Assembly: GCA_963728925.1 (NCBI GenBank)
Contig: CAVSMB010000014.1
Location: 248,001-312,000, forward strand
Origin: JBBPZA01 sp963728925
Lineage (GTDB): Bacteria > Actinomycetota > Thermoleophilia > Solirubrobacterales > Solirubrobacteraceae
DNA length: 64,000 nucleotides
Reading direction: 5' to 3'
The position numbers and the translations under genes are program-made. This document shows positions 23,672 to 31,647 of this stretch, piece by piece (position 1 is the first letter of the stretch; every line of letters begins with the position of its first letter). A model generated the notes under the pieces. It was given only the letters and a program-made list of their open reading frames with translations, was not told the origin of the DNA and did not search any database.

Positions 23672-24345
23672 GCGCGACGACGAAGGAGGCCGCGCCGCGC
23701 TCGACCCGCGAGCGCATCCTCGACGCCGCGTGTGACGTCATCGCGACCGATGGCATCGACGACGCGCGCATCGCGCGCGTCGCACGCGTGGCCGGGGTGT
23801 CCACCGCGCTCGTCCACTACCACTTCGAGACGCGCGACGCCCTGCTCGCCGAGGCGCTCGAGCACTCCTTCGACCTCGCGGCGACGGTCCGCATCGGCCC
23901 CGAGGACGACGCCGCCGACGCGGAGCGCTCGGTCGCCCGGCGGCTGGCCGACATGGTCGAGCAGTCGCTGCCCGGCAACGACATCGAGCGCCGCGAGTGG
24001 CAGCTCTGGATCGAGCTGTGGCTGCGCGCCGCGCGCGACGAGAGCCTGCGCCCCATCGCCGCCCGCATGTACGAGCGATACCGGACGTGGATCGCGGGCG
24101 CGATCGCCGACGGCGTCGCCGCCGGGGAGTTCGCCGCCGTGGATCCGGACGCCACCGCCGACCTGGCGATGGCGCTCATCGACGGGATGGGGGTTCGGGC
24201 GCTGCTCGGCGACCCGGCCATGCCGCTGGCCGCGGCGCGGGCGCGCGTCGGCACGGTCCTCGCCGGCGAGCTCGGGATTCCCGCCGGCCGGCTGCCCTTC
24301 GCGAGCGACGACCACCACCACGCCGAGCATGGAGGCACGACATGA
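23668..24345 (+). CDS. TetR-family regulator of the Rieske oxygenase operon
   Basis: A 225-residue TetR protein. HTH at ~12-58 (RERILDAACDVIATDGIDDA, RIARVARVAGVSTALVHYHF), then a BetI-like C-terminal domain (WQLWIELWLRAARDESLRPI, ADLAMALIDGMGVRALLGDP). The C-terminus has a His-rich SDDHHHAEHGG tail. Overlaps the oxygenase stop by 4 nt. It probably represses its own operon and, from the shared operator, the aminotransferase 6 kb away; the inducer would be the substrate or an amine intermediate. Confidence 0.88.
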   Translation: MSATTKEAAPRSTRERILDAACDVIATDGIDDARIARVARVAGVSTALVHYHFETRDALLAEALEHSFDLAATVRIGPEDDAADAERSVARRLADMVEQSLPGNDIERREWQLWIELWLRAARDESLRPIAARMYERYRTWIAGAIADGVAAGEFAAVDPDATADLAMALIDGMGVRALLGDPAMPLAAARARVGTVLAGELGIPAGRLPFASDDHHHAEHGGTT

Positions 24346-24709
24346 CCGATCCCTTCGACCTCGCGTGCGTCGCCGTGAGGTCCTCCGGGGCGGCGCAGGG
24401 CTCGGCTACGCGCAGCGCCTCATTCAGGGCAAGCAGCTGCTGCGCATCGACCGCGACCAGGTGCCCAACTCGCGGTCTCACGACTTCGACGTCGACGGTG
24501 ATCGGCGGGGAGGACGAGGGCCACGTCGTGACGACGGGCATCCTGCTTGGCGTCAACGTGCGCCCGGCGCGTCCGGACGAGATCGAGCCGAATAGCTCCC
24601 GAGTGGAGTGACTGACTCGGAGCGTCGGCGGCGCTATGGGCGCAGGCGCTCCCGTCGCCGCTCGGGGGAGGGCTCGCGTTCCGTCATCGTCCAGTAGCAT
24701 ACTGGACGC
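24342..24709 (+). other. Decayed coding remnant between TetR gene and ISKra4 element
   Basis: An ATG overlaps the TetR stop (ATGA at 24342-24345) and starts MTDPFDLACVAVRSSGAAQ, suggesting a third operon gene. The frame degenerates; other frames show RLIQGKQLLRIDRDQVPNSR and GEDEGHVVTTGILLGVNVRP. It looks like an internally deleted gene cut off before the insertion element. Identity unknown. Confidence 0.4.
24688..24708. promoter_or_regulatory. 21-bp perfect palindrome before ISKra4 transposase
   Basis: Arms CGTCCAGTA and TACTGGACG around GCA, ending 1 nt before the TTG start codon of the transposase. It could be an operator or promoter, or part of the element's left end. Confidence 0.5.
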
Positions 24710-26221
24710 TTGCGATGGACGGCCAAGCGCGAGCCGGCGAGCGGGGTCGAGGCGTTCTCGCAGCTCGAGCGCTTCCTCCAGCGCGCCGCCAGCCAGCAGC
24801 TTGAGCTTGGCGCGGTCGAGTGCGAGTCAGAGCGCCGCGGCCGCGAGCTTGTGCGGCTGCTGCTGCAGGCCCACGTCGACGCACGCGGCGACGGCGACGT
24901 CGGTCAGGCGATCGTCGTCCAGCGCCCCGAGGGGCCTGTGCGGCTGGGCTGCAAGCGATGCCACACGCGCCCTGTCCTGACGCTGTTCGGCGAGGTGCGC
25001 ATCACGCGGATGGCGTACGTGGCGCCGGGTCACCGAGCGGTCCACCCGCTCGACCGGCAGCTGCGGCTGCCGCGGCGGATCTACAGCTACGAGTGCCAGC
25101 GACGGCTGCTGCGCGCGGTCGTCTGCTCGCCGTTCGACGAGGCGATCGGTTTCTTCGCCGAGATGACCGGCGTGACGGTGCCCAAGCGCTCGGCCGAGCA
25201 GCTGGTCCGCGAGGCGGCCGTGGACTTCGACGGCTTCTACGCACAGCGCGAGGCGGCCGAAGTCAAGCCCGCCCAGGGCGAGATCCTCGTCGCGGCGATC
25301 GACTGCAAGGGCATCCCGATGGTCAAGCCCGAGCGCGCGCTGCGCGTCGTCCGCCGCGGCAAGGGACAGAAGGCCAACAAGAAGCGGATGGCGACCGTCG
25401 CCGCCGTGCACAACCAGGCGCCCGTCGTGCGCACCCCACAGGAGGTCCTCGACAGCCTGTTTGACGCCGGCGAGCGCCGCGAGCGCCAGCCTCGCCCGAG
25501 ACCCGGCCACAAGCGCGTGTGGGCGAGCCTGACCGCCGACAAGGACACGTTCATCGCCGACGTCAAGGCCGAGATGACCCGCCGCGACCCTGACCGCCAG
25601 CGCACCTGGGTGATCGTCACCGACGGCGAACGCGCGCTCCAGCACCGCGTCGCCGACAGCTTCGAAGACGTGACCCTCGTGCTCGACCTCCTGCACGCGC
25701 TCGAGAAGCTCTGGAAGGCCGCCCACGTCCTTCATCGCGAAGGCAGCCCCGAGGCCCAAGCGTTCGTCTACCAGCGCGCCAAGCGCATCCTCGAAGGCGA
25801 TGTCGACCAGGTCGTCAAGGGCCTAAAGCTGATCGTCACCAAGCGCCGACTCAACGGCAACAAGGCCAAGACGCTGCTCGATGTCGCCGCCTACTACCGG
25901 CGCAACCGCGGGCGGATGCGCTACGACGCCTACCTCGCCAACGGCTGGCCGATCGCCTCAGGCACCGTCGAAGGCGCCTGCAAGAACCTCATCCGCGACC
26001 GCTTCGAGCGATCCGGCATGCGCTGGACCCAAGAAACCGCCGAAGCCCTCCTACGCCTCCGCGCCCTCCACCTCTCAAGCGACTTCGACACCTACTGGGA
26101 ACACCACATCGAACGCGACCAACAGCGCCTATACCCGGCCTGGCAGGTCGTCCTGAAGTACCACGCCCTATTCGAATCGACATCTCCACTTCGCAGCAGC
26201 CATCGCTCTGGACTGCCATGA
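24710..26221 (+). CDS. ISKra4-family transposase
   Basis: A 503-residue transposase. N-terminal half has a zinc-ribbon-like VRLGCKRCHTRPVLTLFGEV and RITRMAYVAPGH; the catalytic core shows VAAIDCKGIPMVKPE (first Asp), TWVIVTDGERALQ (second Asp), LVLDLLHALEKLW, and a C-terminal ASGTVEGACKNLIRDRFERS with GMRWTQETAEALLRLRAL (Glu). This matches ISKra4. TTG at 24710 is the only in-frame start after an in-frame TAG at 24695. The frame is intact, so the copy may be active; terminal inverted repeats could not be delimited. Confidence 0.85.
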   Translation: MRWTAKREPASGVEAFSQLERFLQRAASQQLELGAVECESERRGRELVRLLLQAHVDARGDGDVGQAIVVQRPEGPVRLGCKRCHTRPVLTLFGEVRITRMAYVAPGHRAVHPLDRQLRLPRRIYSYECQRRLLRAVVCSPFDEAIGFFAEMTGVTVPKRSAEQLVREAAVDFDGFYAQREAAEVKPAQGEILVAAIDCKGIPMVKPERALRVVRRGKGQKANKKRMATVAAVHNQAPVVRTPQEVLDSLFDAGERRERQPRPRPGHKRVWASLTADKDTFIADVKAEMTRRDPDRQRTWVIVTDGERALQHRVADSFEDVTLVLDLLHALEKLWKAAHVLHREGSPEAQAFVYQRAKRILEGDVDQVVKGLKLIVTKRRLNGNKAKTLLDVAAYYRRNRGRMRYDAYLANGWPIASGTVEGACKNLIRDRFERSGMRWTQETAEALLRLRALHLSSDFDTYWEHHIERDQQRLYPAWQVVLKYHALFESTSPLRSSHRSGLP

Positions 26222-26287
26222 AGGAGGGCCTCCTCGGTGCCACGCTGAGCGTGTTATCGAGGAGCGAGCGCGAGGAGGCCCGTTCTC

Positions 26288-27334
26288 ATGTTGCACGCTG
26301 GATTGGATCTGAGTCGTCGGAAGGTCGACGTCTGCCTGCTGTCGGCGGGTGGTGAGATCGTCGAGGAGTTCGCGTCGCCGCCGGATGCCGACGGGCTGGT
26401 GGGCCTGGCGCGCCGGGTCGGCCGACACGGACGGCCGGTGCGCGCGGTGATCGAGTCGATGACCGGCGCGCGGTTCGTGCACGACCGCCTCGAAGAGCTC
26501 GGCTGGGATGTCCTGATCGCCGACGCCGCGAAGGTCAAGGGGCTGGCGCCGCTGGCGTGCAAGACCGACAAGATCGACGCGCGGGTGCTGGCCGTGTTGT
26601 CCGAGCGCGACTTGGTACCGGAGATCTGGCTGCCGGACCCGCGCGTGCGGCGCGAGCGCGAGCTGGCGCGCTTTCGGATGCATCTGGTCAAGCACCGCTC
26701 GATGCTCAAGCACCGCATCCACGCGACGCTGATTACCTTCGGGCACCCGTGCCCGGTCAGCGACCTGTTCGGCGTCGCCGGCCGCGAGCTGCTGGACCGC
26801 CTCGACGTGCCGCAGCCGTGGCGCGGCACCGTCGACGCCAGTCTGGAGCTCATCGGCGACCTCGACGCCCAGATCGACGCGATCAACAAGGACCTGCGAG
26901 CCGGCGGCGCCGATCACCCCTACGTCCCGCTGCTGTTGACGGTTCCCGGGATCGGCTGGGTGCTGGCGTTCACGATCGCCGCCGAGATCGGCGACATCCA
27001 CCGCTTCCCGTCAGCGAAGAAGCTCTGCGGCTACACCGGGCTCTGCCCACGCGTGAATCAGTCCGGCGATCGCGACCGCCGCGGCCCGTTGACCAAACAG
27101 GGTCCCAAGTACCTGCGCTGGGCGATGCTCGAAGCCACCATGCACGCGCTCCGCCACCCCGCCTACGCCGAGCGCTACCAGCGCAACAAGCGCCGCCTCG
27201 GCCGCCAGCGCGGCGCCAAGGTCGCCCAGATCGACATCGCCAGAAAGCTCACCGAAGCGATCTGGCACATGCTCACCACCAACCAACCCTTCACGCCCGC
27301 CCCGGGAGGCTCCACTTTTCGTCTGGCCGCCTGA
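26288..27334 (+). CDS. IS110-family transposase (DEDD), complete
   Basis: A 348-residue recombinase. N-terminal RuvC-like domain: HAGLDLSRRKVDVCLLSAG (first Asp), AVIESMTGARFVHDRL (Glu), CKTDKIDARVLAVL (DxxD pair). C-terminal Transposase_20 domain: LTVPGIGWVLAFTIAAEIGD, FPSAKKLCGYTGLCPRVNQS, containing the serine nucleophile region. Members cut and paste through a circular form guided by a bridge RNA encoded in a non-coding end. The gene has <70 bp of space upstream and >150 bp downstream. It is unrelated to the older IS110 scrap at 9.6 kb. Confidence 0.92.
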   Translation: MLHAGLDLSRRKVDVCLLSAGGEIVEEFASPPDADGLVGLARRVGRHGRPVRAVIESMTGARFVHDRLEELGWDVLIADAAKVKGLAPLACKTDKIDARVLAVLSERDLVPEIWLPDPRVRRERELARFRMHLVKHRSMLKHRIHATLITFGHPCPVSDLFGVAGRELLDRLDVPQPWRGTVDASLELIGDLDAQIDAINKDLRAGGADHPYVPLLLTVPGIGWVLAFTIAAEIGDIHRFPSAKKLCGYTGLCPRVNQSGDRDRRGPLTKQGPKYLRWAMLEATMHALRHPAYAERYQRNKRRLGRQRGAKVAQIDIARKLTEAIWHMLTTNQPFTPAPGGSTFRLAA

Positions 27335-27656
27335 CGGCCCTTTTTGGACTTGAGCCCTCGGAGCCGGCCTCCAATGTCGCCTGGTCCTGCCGCTGAGCAG
27401 GCCATAGAGAGATGAGCGCCGCTCGCCCACCCGCAACCCGCAGGACCCAACCCCACACCACCACCGCCATTGACAACCCGCCCTTCTTCATAGAGACGAG
27501 AAGGAGTGTCCTAACAGTCGGACGCCTCGCTGTCGCTCGTCGCGACAAGCAGTCGTGTGCAGGCTTCGCGTCCCGCCCCGGACGATGTCAAACCTTCCGG
27601 GTAGTGCGAAGGCGGCATACTGCGTGTTCCGCCAGCGCAGGAGGAGGCGCGAATCC
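27335..27656 (+). ncRNA. Non-coding 3' flank of the IS110-family element, possible bridge-RNA region
   Basis: About 320 bp without a gene. It contains TTGACA (about 27472-27477) with CATAGA about 14 nt further on, an arrangement often seen at the right end of actinobacterial IS110 elements, where circularisation creates a promoter. In the IS1111 branch of the family the bridge RNA is encoded 3' of the transposase, so the RNA would lie in 27335-27500 if this element belongs there. No structure was computed. Confidence 0.35.
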
Positions 27657-28885
27657 ATGAGCGATGGGCGTTATGACGCGATAGTCGTTGGAGCGCGGTG
27701 CGCAGGATCGCCCACCGCGATGCTGCTCGCTCGAAAGGGTTACCAGGTGCTGTTGCTGGACAAGGCGACCTTTCCGAGCGACACCATGTCCACGCACCAC
27801 GTGCATCCGCCCGGAGTGGCTGCGCTCAAGCGCTGGGGCCTCTTGAAGCGGTTGGAAGCGACCGGCTGCCCTCCGGTCGAGACCTACTCCTTCGACTTCG
27901 GACCGCTGACGATCACTGGGTCCCCGCGGCCGATCGACGGGGTCGCTCGCGGCTACTGCCCGCGCCGCACCGTCCTCGACCAAATCTTGGTCGACGCCGC
28001 GGTCGAGGCGGGCGCGGAGCTGCGCGACCGCTTCACCGTCGATGAGATCCTCGCTTCCGACGGAACCGTGACCGGCACACGCGGTCACGAGAAGCAGGGC
28101 GCGGCGGTCACAGAGCGCGCCAAGGTCGTGATTGGCGCCGACGGCAGGCACTCCTTGGTTGCTAAGACGGTCAAGCCGCAGCACTACGACGAGCGGCGCT
28201 CCCGCCTCGCGATGTACTACGCGTACTGGAGCGGTCTGCCGGTCGGCGGGTTTGACACCACCGTCCGCGCCGAGAACCGTCGCGGCTTGGGCGGCGATCC
28301 CCACCCACGATGACCTCACCGTGCTCCCCTTCGGCTGGCCGGTGGAGGAGTTCCGGGCGAACCGCAAGGACATCGAGGGGAACTTCTTTGCCGCCGTCGA
28401 GTTCGCCCCCGAGTTCGCCGAGCGGGTGCGCGCGGCGAAGCGGGAGTCGAAGTTCATCGGCTCAGCCGATCTGCCCGGGTATTTTCGCAAGCCGTTCGGT
28501 CCGGGCTGGGCGCTGCTCGGAGACGCGGGCTACCACAAGAATCCGATCACCGCGATGGGTATCAACGACGCCTTTCGCGACGCGGAGCTAGTGGTCGGCG
28601 CGCTCGACGATGCGTTCTCGGGGCGGCGCTCATACGAGGATGGGATGACCGACTACCAGCGCGCACGCGACCGCGAGGCGTTGCCTGTCTATGAGTTCAC
28701 CGATGAGTTCGCGCAGCTCCAGCCCCCGCCGCCGGAGATGCAACAGTCTGCTCGGGGCGTTGCAGGGAAACCAGGAAGCGATGGACGCGTTCGTCAGCGT
28801 GCAGGCGAATACGCTCGCGGCGCCGGAGTTCTTCGCGCCTGGCAACGTCGGGAAGATCATGGCAGCGGCTGGTGAGAGGCCGTGA
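27657..28885 (+). pseudogene. FAD-dependent oxidoreductase (geranylgeranyl-reductase-like), two frameshifts
   Basis: ATG 27657 follows a strong GGAGGAG. The N-terminal Rossmann motif is DAIVVGARCAGSPTAMLLAR; then GYQVLLLDKATFPSDTMSTH and VVIGADGRHSLVAKTVKP, i.e. a group-A flavin monooxygenase/geranylgeranyl-reductase fold. The frame breaks near 28290 after VRAENR and resumes in the +1 frame with WAAIPTHDDLTVLPFGWPVE, GWALLGDAGYHKNPITAMGI (second FAD contact). A further shift near 28745 is needed for LLGALQGNQEAMDAFVSVQA to the stop at 28885. One or two indels therefore inactivate an otherwise full-length (~410 aa) gene. Confidence 0.7.
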
Positions 28886-29120
28886 CCGCGGGACGCGATG
28901 GAAGTGGGCAAGCGTGACTCAAGCGTTCCTCGAGACGATGAGCGGAACCTGACCTCTCGCGCTGTCGGTTCGCGCGAATCGCAGGCATCTCGCCTGACGC
29001 TGTTCAGGCGCCCGCAACGGACGAGCGTCGGGCGCGTCGCGAGCGAGGTGCCGGCTTGCGCATCGCCCGGGCGAAGCAGCGGCCGCATGAGACCGACCGG
29101 CCGCTCCGAGCCCGACCCCA

Positions 29121-29452
29121 TGTTCGCGCCGGACGCTGCGGGCCTGGTCGACGCCGCCTCCGCCTCGCTTCGGCGCGCCAGGGCCGCGCCCGCCGCCGTG
29201 CTGCGGCCCTTCGATCCGCAGGCCTCCGGATCCTCGGGCGACGCGACGTGGCCCGGCGAGGGCCAGTACCTCTTCGCGCGAGGCGGAATCTCGACGGCCA
29301 ACCACATCACCGGGCCCACCTACCTGCTCAGCTGGGGCATCGCCACGGTCGACAAGGTCGACCACCGTCGCATGCGCGCGCAGGCGATGGCCTTCACCGA
29401 GATGATCCTGCGGCTCGGCCGGACGCCGGCCCGCGAGCTCGATACCCCCTGA
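29121..29452 (+). pseudogene. Possible C-terminal fragment of an M28-like peptidase
   Basis: Reads FARGGISTANHITGPTYLLS, WGIATVDKVDHRRMRAQAMA, FTEMILRLGRTPARELDTP and stop. This ending resembles C-termini of M28-type zinc exopeptidases that I recall, but the metal-binding core is not present. The upstream part of the open frame is Arg/Ser-rich with no domain. Identification is tentative. Confidence 0.35.
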
Positions 29453-29565
29453 GCCTCCGACGGGCGGGTCCGCGGACGCGGGCGCCGCGGCGATGCCGGG
29501 TCCTTGACAATCGTCGGGCTGATCGAAGACATTCGCCCCCGGACCTGATCAGAGGGGGAGGCGCG

Positions 29566-29740
29566 AGTGCGAGCCGGCGCTCGAGCACACACACGCGCAG
29601 GCCGGCGCGCGCGAGATAGGCGGCGGCGGTGAGCCCGTTGTGGCCTGCTCCGACGACGACGCGTCGTAGGGTGAGGCGCCGTTGTCGCCCGGCCGGGCGA
29701 CCACCGGATCGCGTCCCCGGGATCCCGTTCGGCCGGCCAT
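29566..29740 (-). pseudogene. N-terminal fragment of a phytoene-dehydrogenase/amine-oxidase-like flavoprotein
   Basis: On the minus strand, after one frame change, the sequence reads RRVVVGAGHNGLTAAYLARA and GLRVCVLERR: the dinucleotide-binding GxGxxG start of an FAD-dependent oxidoreductase. It is lost after ~35 residues. It points away from the aminotransferase, so the operator between them once probably served a divergent pair. Confidence 0.6.
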
Positions 29741-29770
29741 GCGAAGATCGAAGCTACCCGTTAGTGTGAC

Positions 29771-29784
29771 TGACTACAAGGTCA
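29771..29784. promoter_or_regulatory. Operator-like palindrome upstream of the aminotransferase
   Basis: TGACT-ACAA-GGTCA, one mismatch from the perfect palindrome at 22410-22423; it ends 9 nt before the ATG at 29794, so a bound repressor would block the start site. Confidence 0.6.
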
Positions 29785-29793
29785 GGACGTGAC

Positions 29794-31188
29794 ATGACGC
29801 GCCTGCAAGATCTCGCCGCGGAGCACCTGCTCCTCCACTTCACCGACATGCCCTACGTGCGCGAGCACGGGGTGCAGGTCCTGGCCCGCGGCGAGGGGGT
29901 CCACGTCTTCGACGAGGCCGGGCGGCGCTACATCGACGGCCTCTCCGGGCTCTACTGCACCAACCTCGGCCACTCCTACGGCGACGAGATCGGCCACGCC
30001 GCGCTCGCCCAGATGCGCGAGCTGCCGTTCACCACCAACTGGACGGTCGCCCATCCGCGCTCGATCGAGCTGGCCGCGCGCCTCGCGCAGCTCGCCCCGC
30101 CGACGCTGAACCGCGCCTTCTTCACCTCGGGCGGCTCGGAGTCGGTCGAGTCCGCCTACAAGCTCGCGCGCCAGTTCCACCAGGCCAACGGCCAGCACCA
30201 GCGCGTCAAGGTCATCGCCCGCGAATACGCCTACCACGGCACCACGCTCGGTGCGCTGTCTTTCACGGGGATCCCCGTGTGCCGCACGCCGTTCGAGCCG
30301 CTCGCCGTGCCGACCCGCTTCGTCTCCAACACCAACGCCTATCGCCACCCCGACGGCGACGACGAGGCGCGCTTCTGCCGCGCGCTGCTCGACGAGATCG
30401 AGGCGGTGATCGAGTTCGAGGCGCCCGAGACGATCGCCATGCTGATCGCTGAGCCGGTGCAGAACGCCGGCGGTTGCCTCGTGCCCCCGGCGGGCTACTG
30501 GGAGGGCCTGCGCGAGCTCTGCGACCGCCACGGCATCCTCCTGGTCTCCGACGAGGTCATCTGCGCCTTTGGCCGGCTGGGGGAGTGGTTCGGCGCGCAG
30601 CGCCTGGGCTACGAGCCCGACATGATCACCTTCGCCAAGGGGCTGACGGCGGCCCACGCGGCCATGGGTGGCGTCCTCGTCGCCGACCGCGTCGCCGCGC
30701 CGTTCCTCGACGGGCGCGCGGACTACCTGCACGGGGTGACCTTCGGCGGCCATCCGGTCGGCGCGGCCGTGGCCCTCGCGGTGATCGGCGCGATGGAGCG
30801 CGACGGGGTGCTCGACAACGTCCGCGCCAACGAGGCTAACGCCGCCCGCGCGCTCGAGCCCCTGCGGGAGCTGCCGATCGTCGGCGACCTGCGCGGCATC
30901 GGGCACTTCTGGGCGCTCGAGCTCGTCGCCGACAAGGCGACGCGGCGCACCTTCGAGGGCGAGGAGGCCGACTTCATCCTTCGCGACGTGCTCTCCGAGC
31001 GGCTCCTCGAGCACGGCCTCATCTGCCGGCTGGACGACCGCGCCGACCCGATCGTGCAGCTCGCACCGCCGCTAGTGGCCGAGGCGGCGCTCTTCGACGA
31101 GATCGGGGCGATCCTCACCGACGCGCTCGAGTACGCATGGGCACGCGCTCGCGAGCTTCCCTCGATGGCGGGCGCGGAGATCGCGTGA
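29794..31188 (+). CDS. Class III (PLP-dependent) aminotransferase
   Basis: A 464-residue omega-transaminase-type enzyme (fold type I). PLP-binding features: FFTSGGSESVESAYKLARQF, YAYHGTTLGALSFTG, LIAEPVQNAGGCLVPP, VSDEVICAFGRLG (Asp253 to the pyridine N) and Schiff-base Lys282 in MITFAKGLTAAHAAMGG. It resembles amine- or beta-amino-acid:pyruvate aminotransferases; the amine donor is unknown. It carries the same operator as the Rieske oxygenase-TetR operon, and a decayed flavoprotein oxidase gene lies divergently. Together this suggests a catabolic route for an N-methylated or primary amine. Confidence 0.92.
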   Translation: MTRLQDLAAEHLLLHFTDMPYVREHGVQVLARGEGVHVFDEAGRRYIDGLSGLYCTNLGHSYGDEIGHAALAQMRELPFTTNWTVAHPRSIELAARLAQLAPPTLNRAFFTSGGSESVESAYKLARQFHQANGQHQRVKVIAREYAYHGTTLGALSFTGIPVCRTPFEPLAVPTRFVSNTNAYRHPDGDDEARFCRALLDEIEAVIEFEAPETIAMLIAEPVQNAGGCLVPPAGYWEGLRELCDRHGILLVSDEVICAFGRLGEWFGAQRLGYEPDMITFAKGLTAAHAAMGGVLVADRVAAPFLDGRADYLHGVTFGGHPVGAAVALAVIGAMERDGVLDNVRANEANAARALEPLRELPIVGDLRGIGHFWALELVADKATRRTFEGEEADFILRDVLSERLLEHGLICRLDDRADPIVQLAPPLVAEAALFDEIGAILTDALEYAWARARELPSMAGAEIA

Positions 31189-31243
31189 GCGCGGGCGCCG
31201 AGAGCCTCCGAACCCGGCCGCCGACGCCGCCCGAGCGGGGCGC

Positions 31244-31249
31244 TACACT
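31244..31249 (+). promoter_or_regulatory. Putative -10 element (TACACT) for the Fe-S assembly gene
   Basis: TACACT ends 9 nt before the ATG at 31259; no Shine-Dalgarno. Confidence 0.5.
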
Positions 31250-31258
31250 TCGGAAAGC

Positions 31259-31612
31259 ATGGTGAACCTCACTGACAACGCGGCCGAGAAGGTCCAGGAG
31301 TTCCTCACCGGACAGGAGAACGCGGTCGCCACCGCGGGCCTGCGCGTCGGCGTCCGCGGCGGTGGATGCTCGGGCTTTCAGTACCTGCTCGCCTTCGACG
31401 AGCAGCGCGACGGCGACACCGTCGTCGAGAGCCACGGGCTCCGTCTGCTCATCGACGAGCCGAGCCTCGCCTACGTGCGCGGGTCGACCGTCGACTACGT
31501 GGAAGGCCTGCAGGGCGCCGGCTTCAAGGTGGAGAACCCGAACGTGATCGCGGCCTGCGGCTGCGGCTCGTCCTTCCGCGTCGCCGAAGAGGAAGAGGTC
31601 TCGGCCGTCTGA
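31259..31612 (+). CDS. erpA: Iron-sulfur cluster insertion protein (ErpA/HesB family)
   Basis: A 117-residue A-type Fe-S carrier. The three cluster cysteines are present in GGGCSGFQYLLAF (Cys ~37) and ACGCGSSFRV (two Cys ~102-104). It transfers [2Fe-2S]/[4Fe-4S] clusters to apo-proteins in the cytoplasm. It stands as a single gene with its own leaderless-type promoter; the Rieske oxygenase, ferredoxin-linked FprA and BolA-Grx nearby are potential beneficiaries but not an operon. Confidence 0.95.
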   Translation: MVNLTDNAAEKVQEFLTGQENAVATAGLRVGVRGGGCSGFQYLLAFDEQRDGDTVVESHGLRLLIDEPSLAYVRGSTVDYVEGLQGAGFKVENPNVIAACGCGSSFRVAEEEEVSAV

Positions 31613-31647
31613 CGGCCGGGCCGCGCCGGACGGCGTCGTTCGCCGTC

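Larger units (their letters stand above)
28886..29793. other. Decayed interval upstream of the aminotransferase
   Basis: About 900 bp with no intact gene, holding a plus-strand peptidase-like fragment (29121-29452), a minus-strand FAD-oxidoreductase fragment (29566-29740) and the palindromic operator at 29771-29784, described separately. Confidence 0.5.

Noticed and set aside
26165..26190. TTCGAATC resembling a tRNA T-loop
   Set aside because: No acceptor stem, anticodon arm or CCA-like end around it; lies in the transposase coding end.
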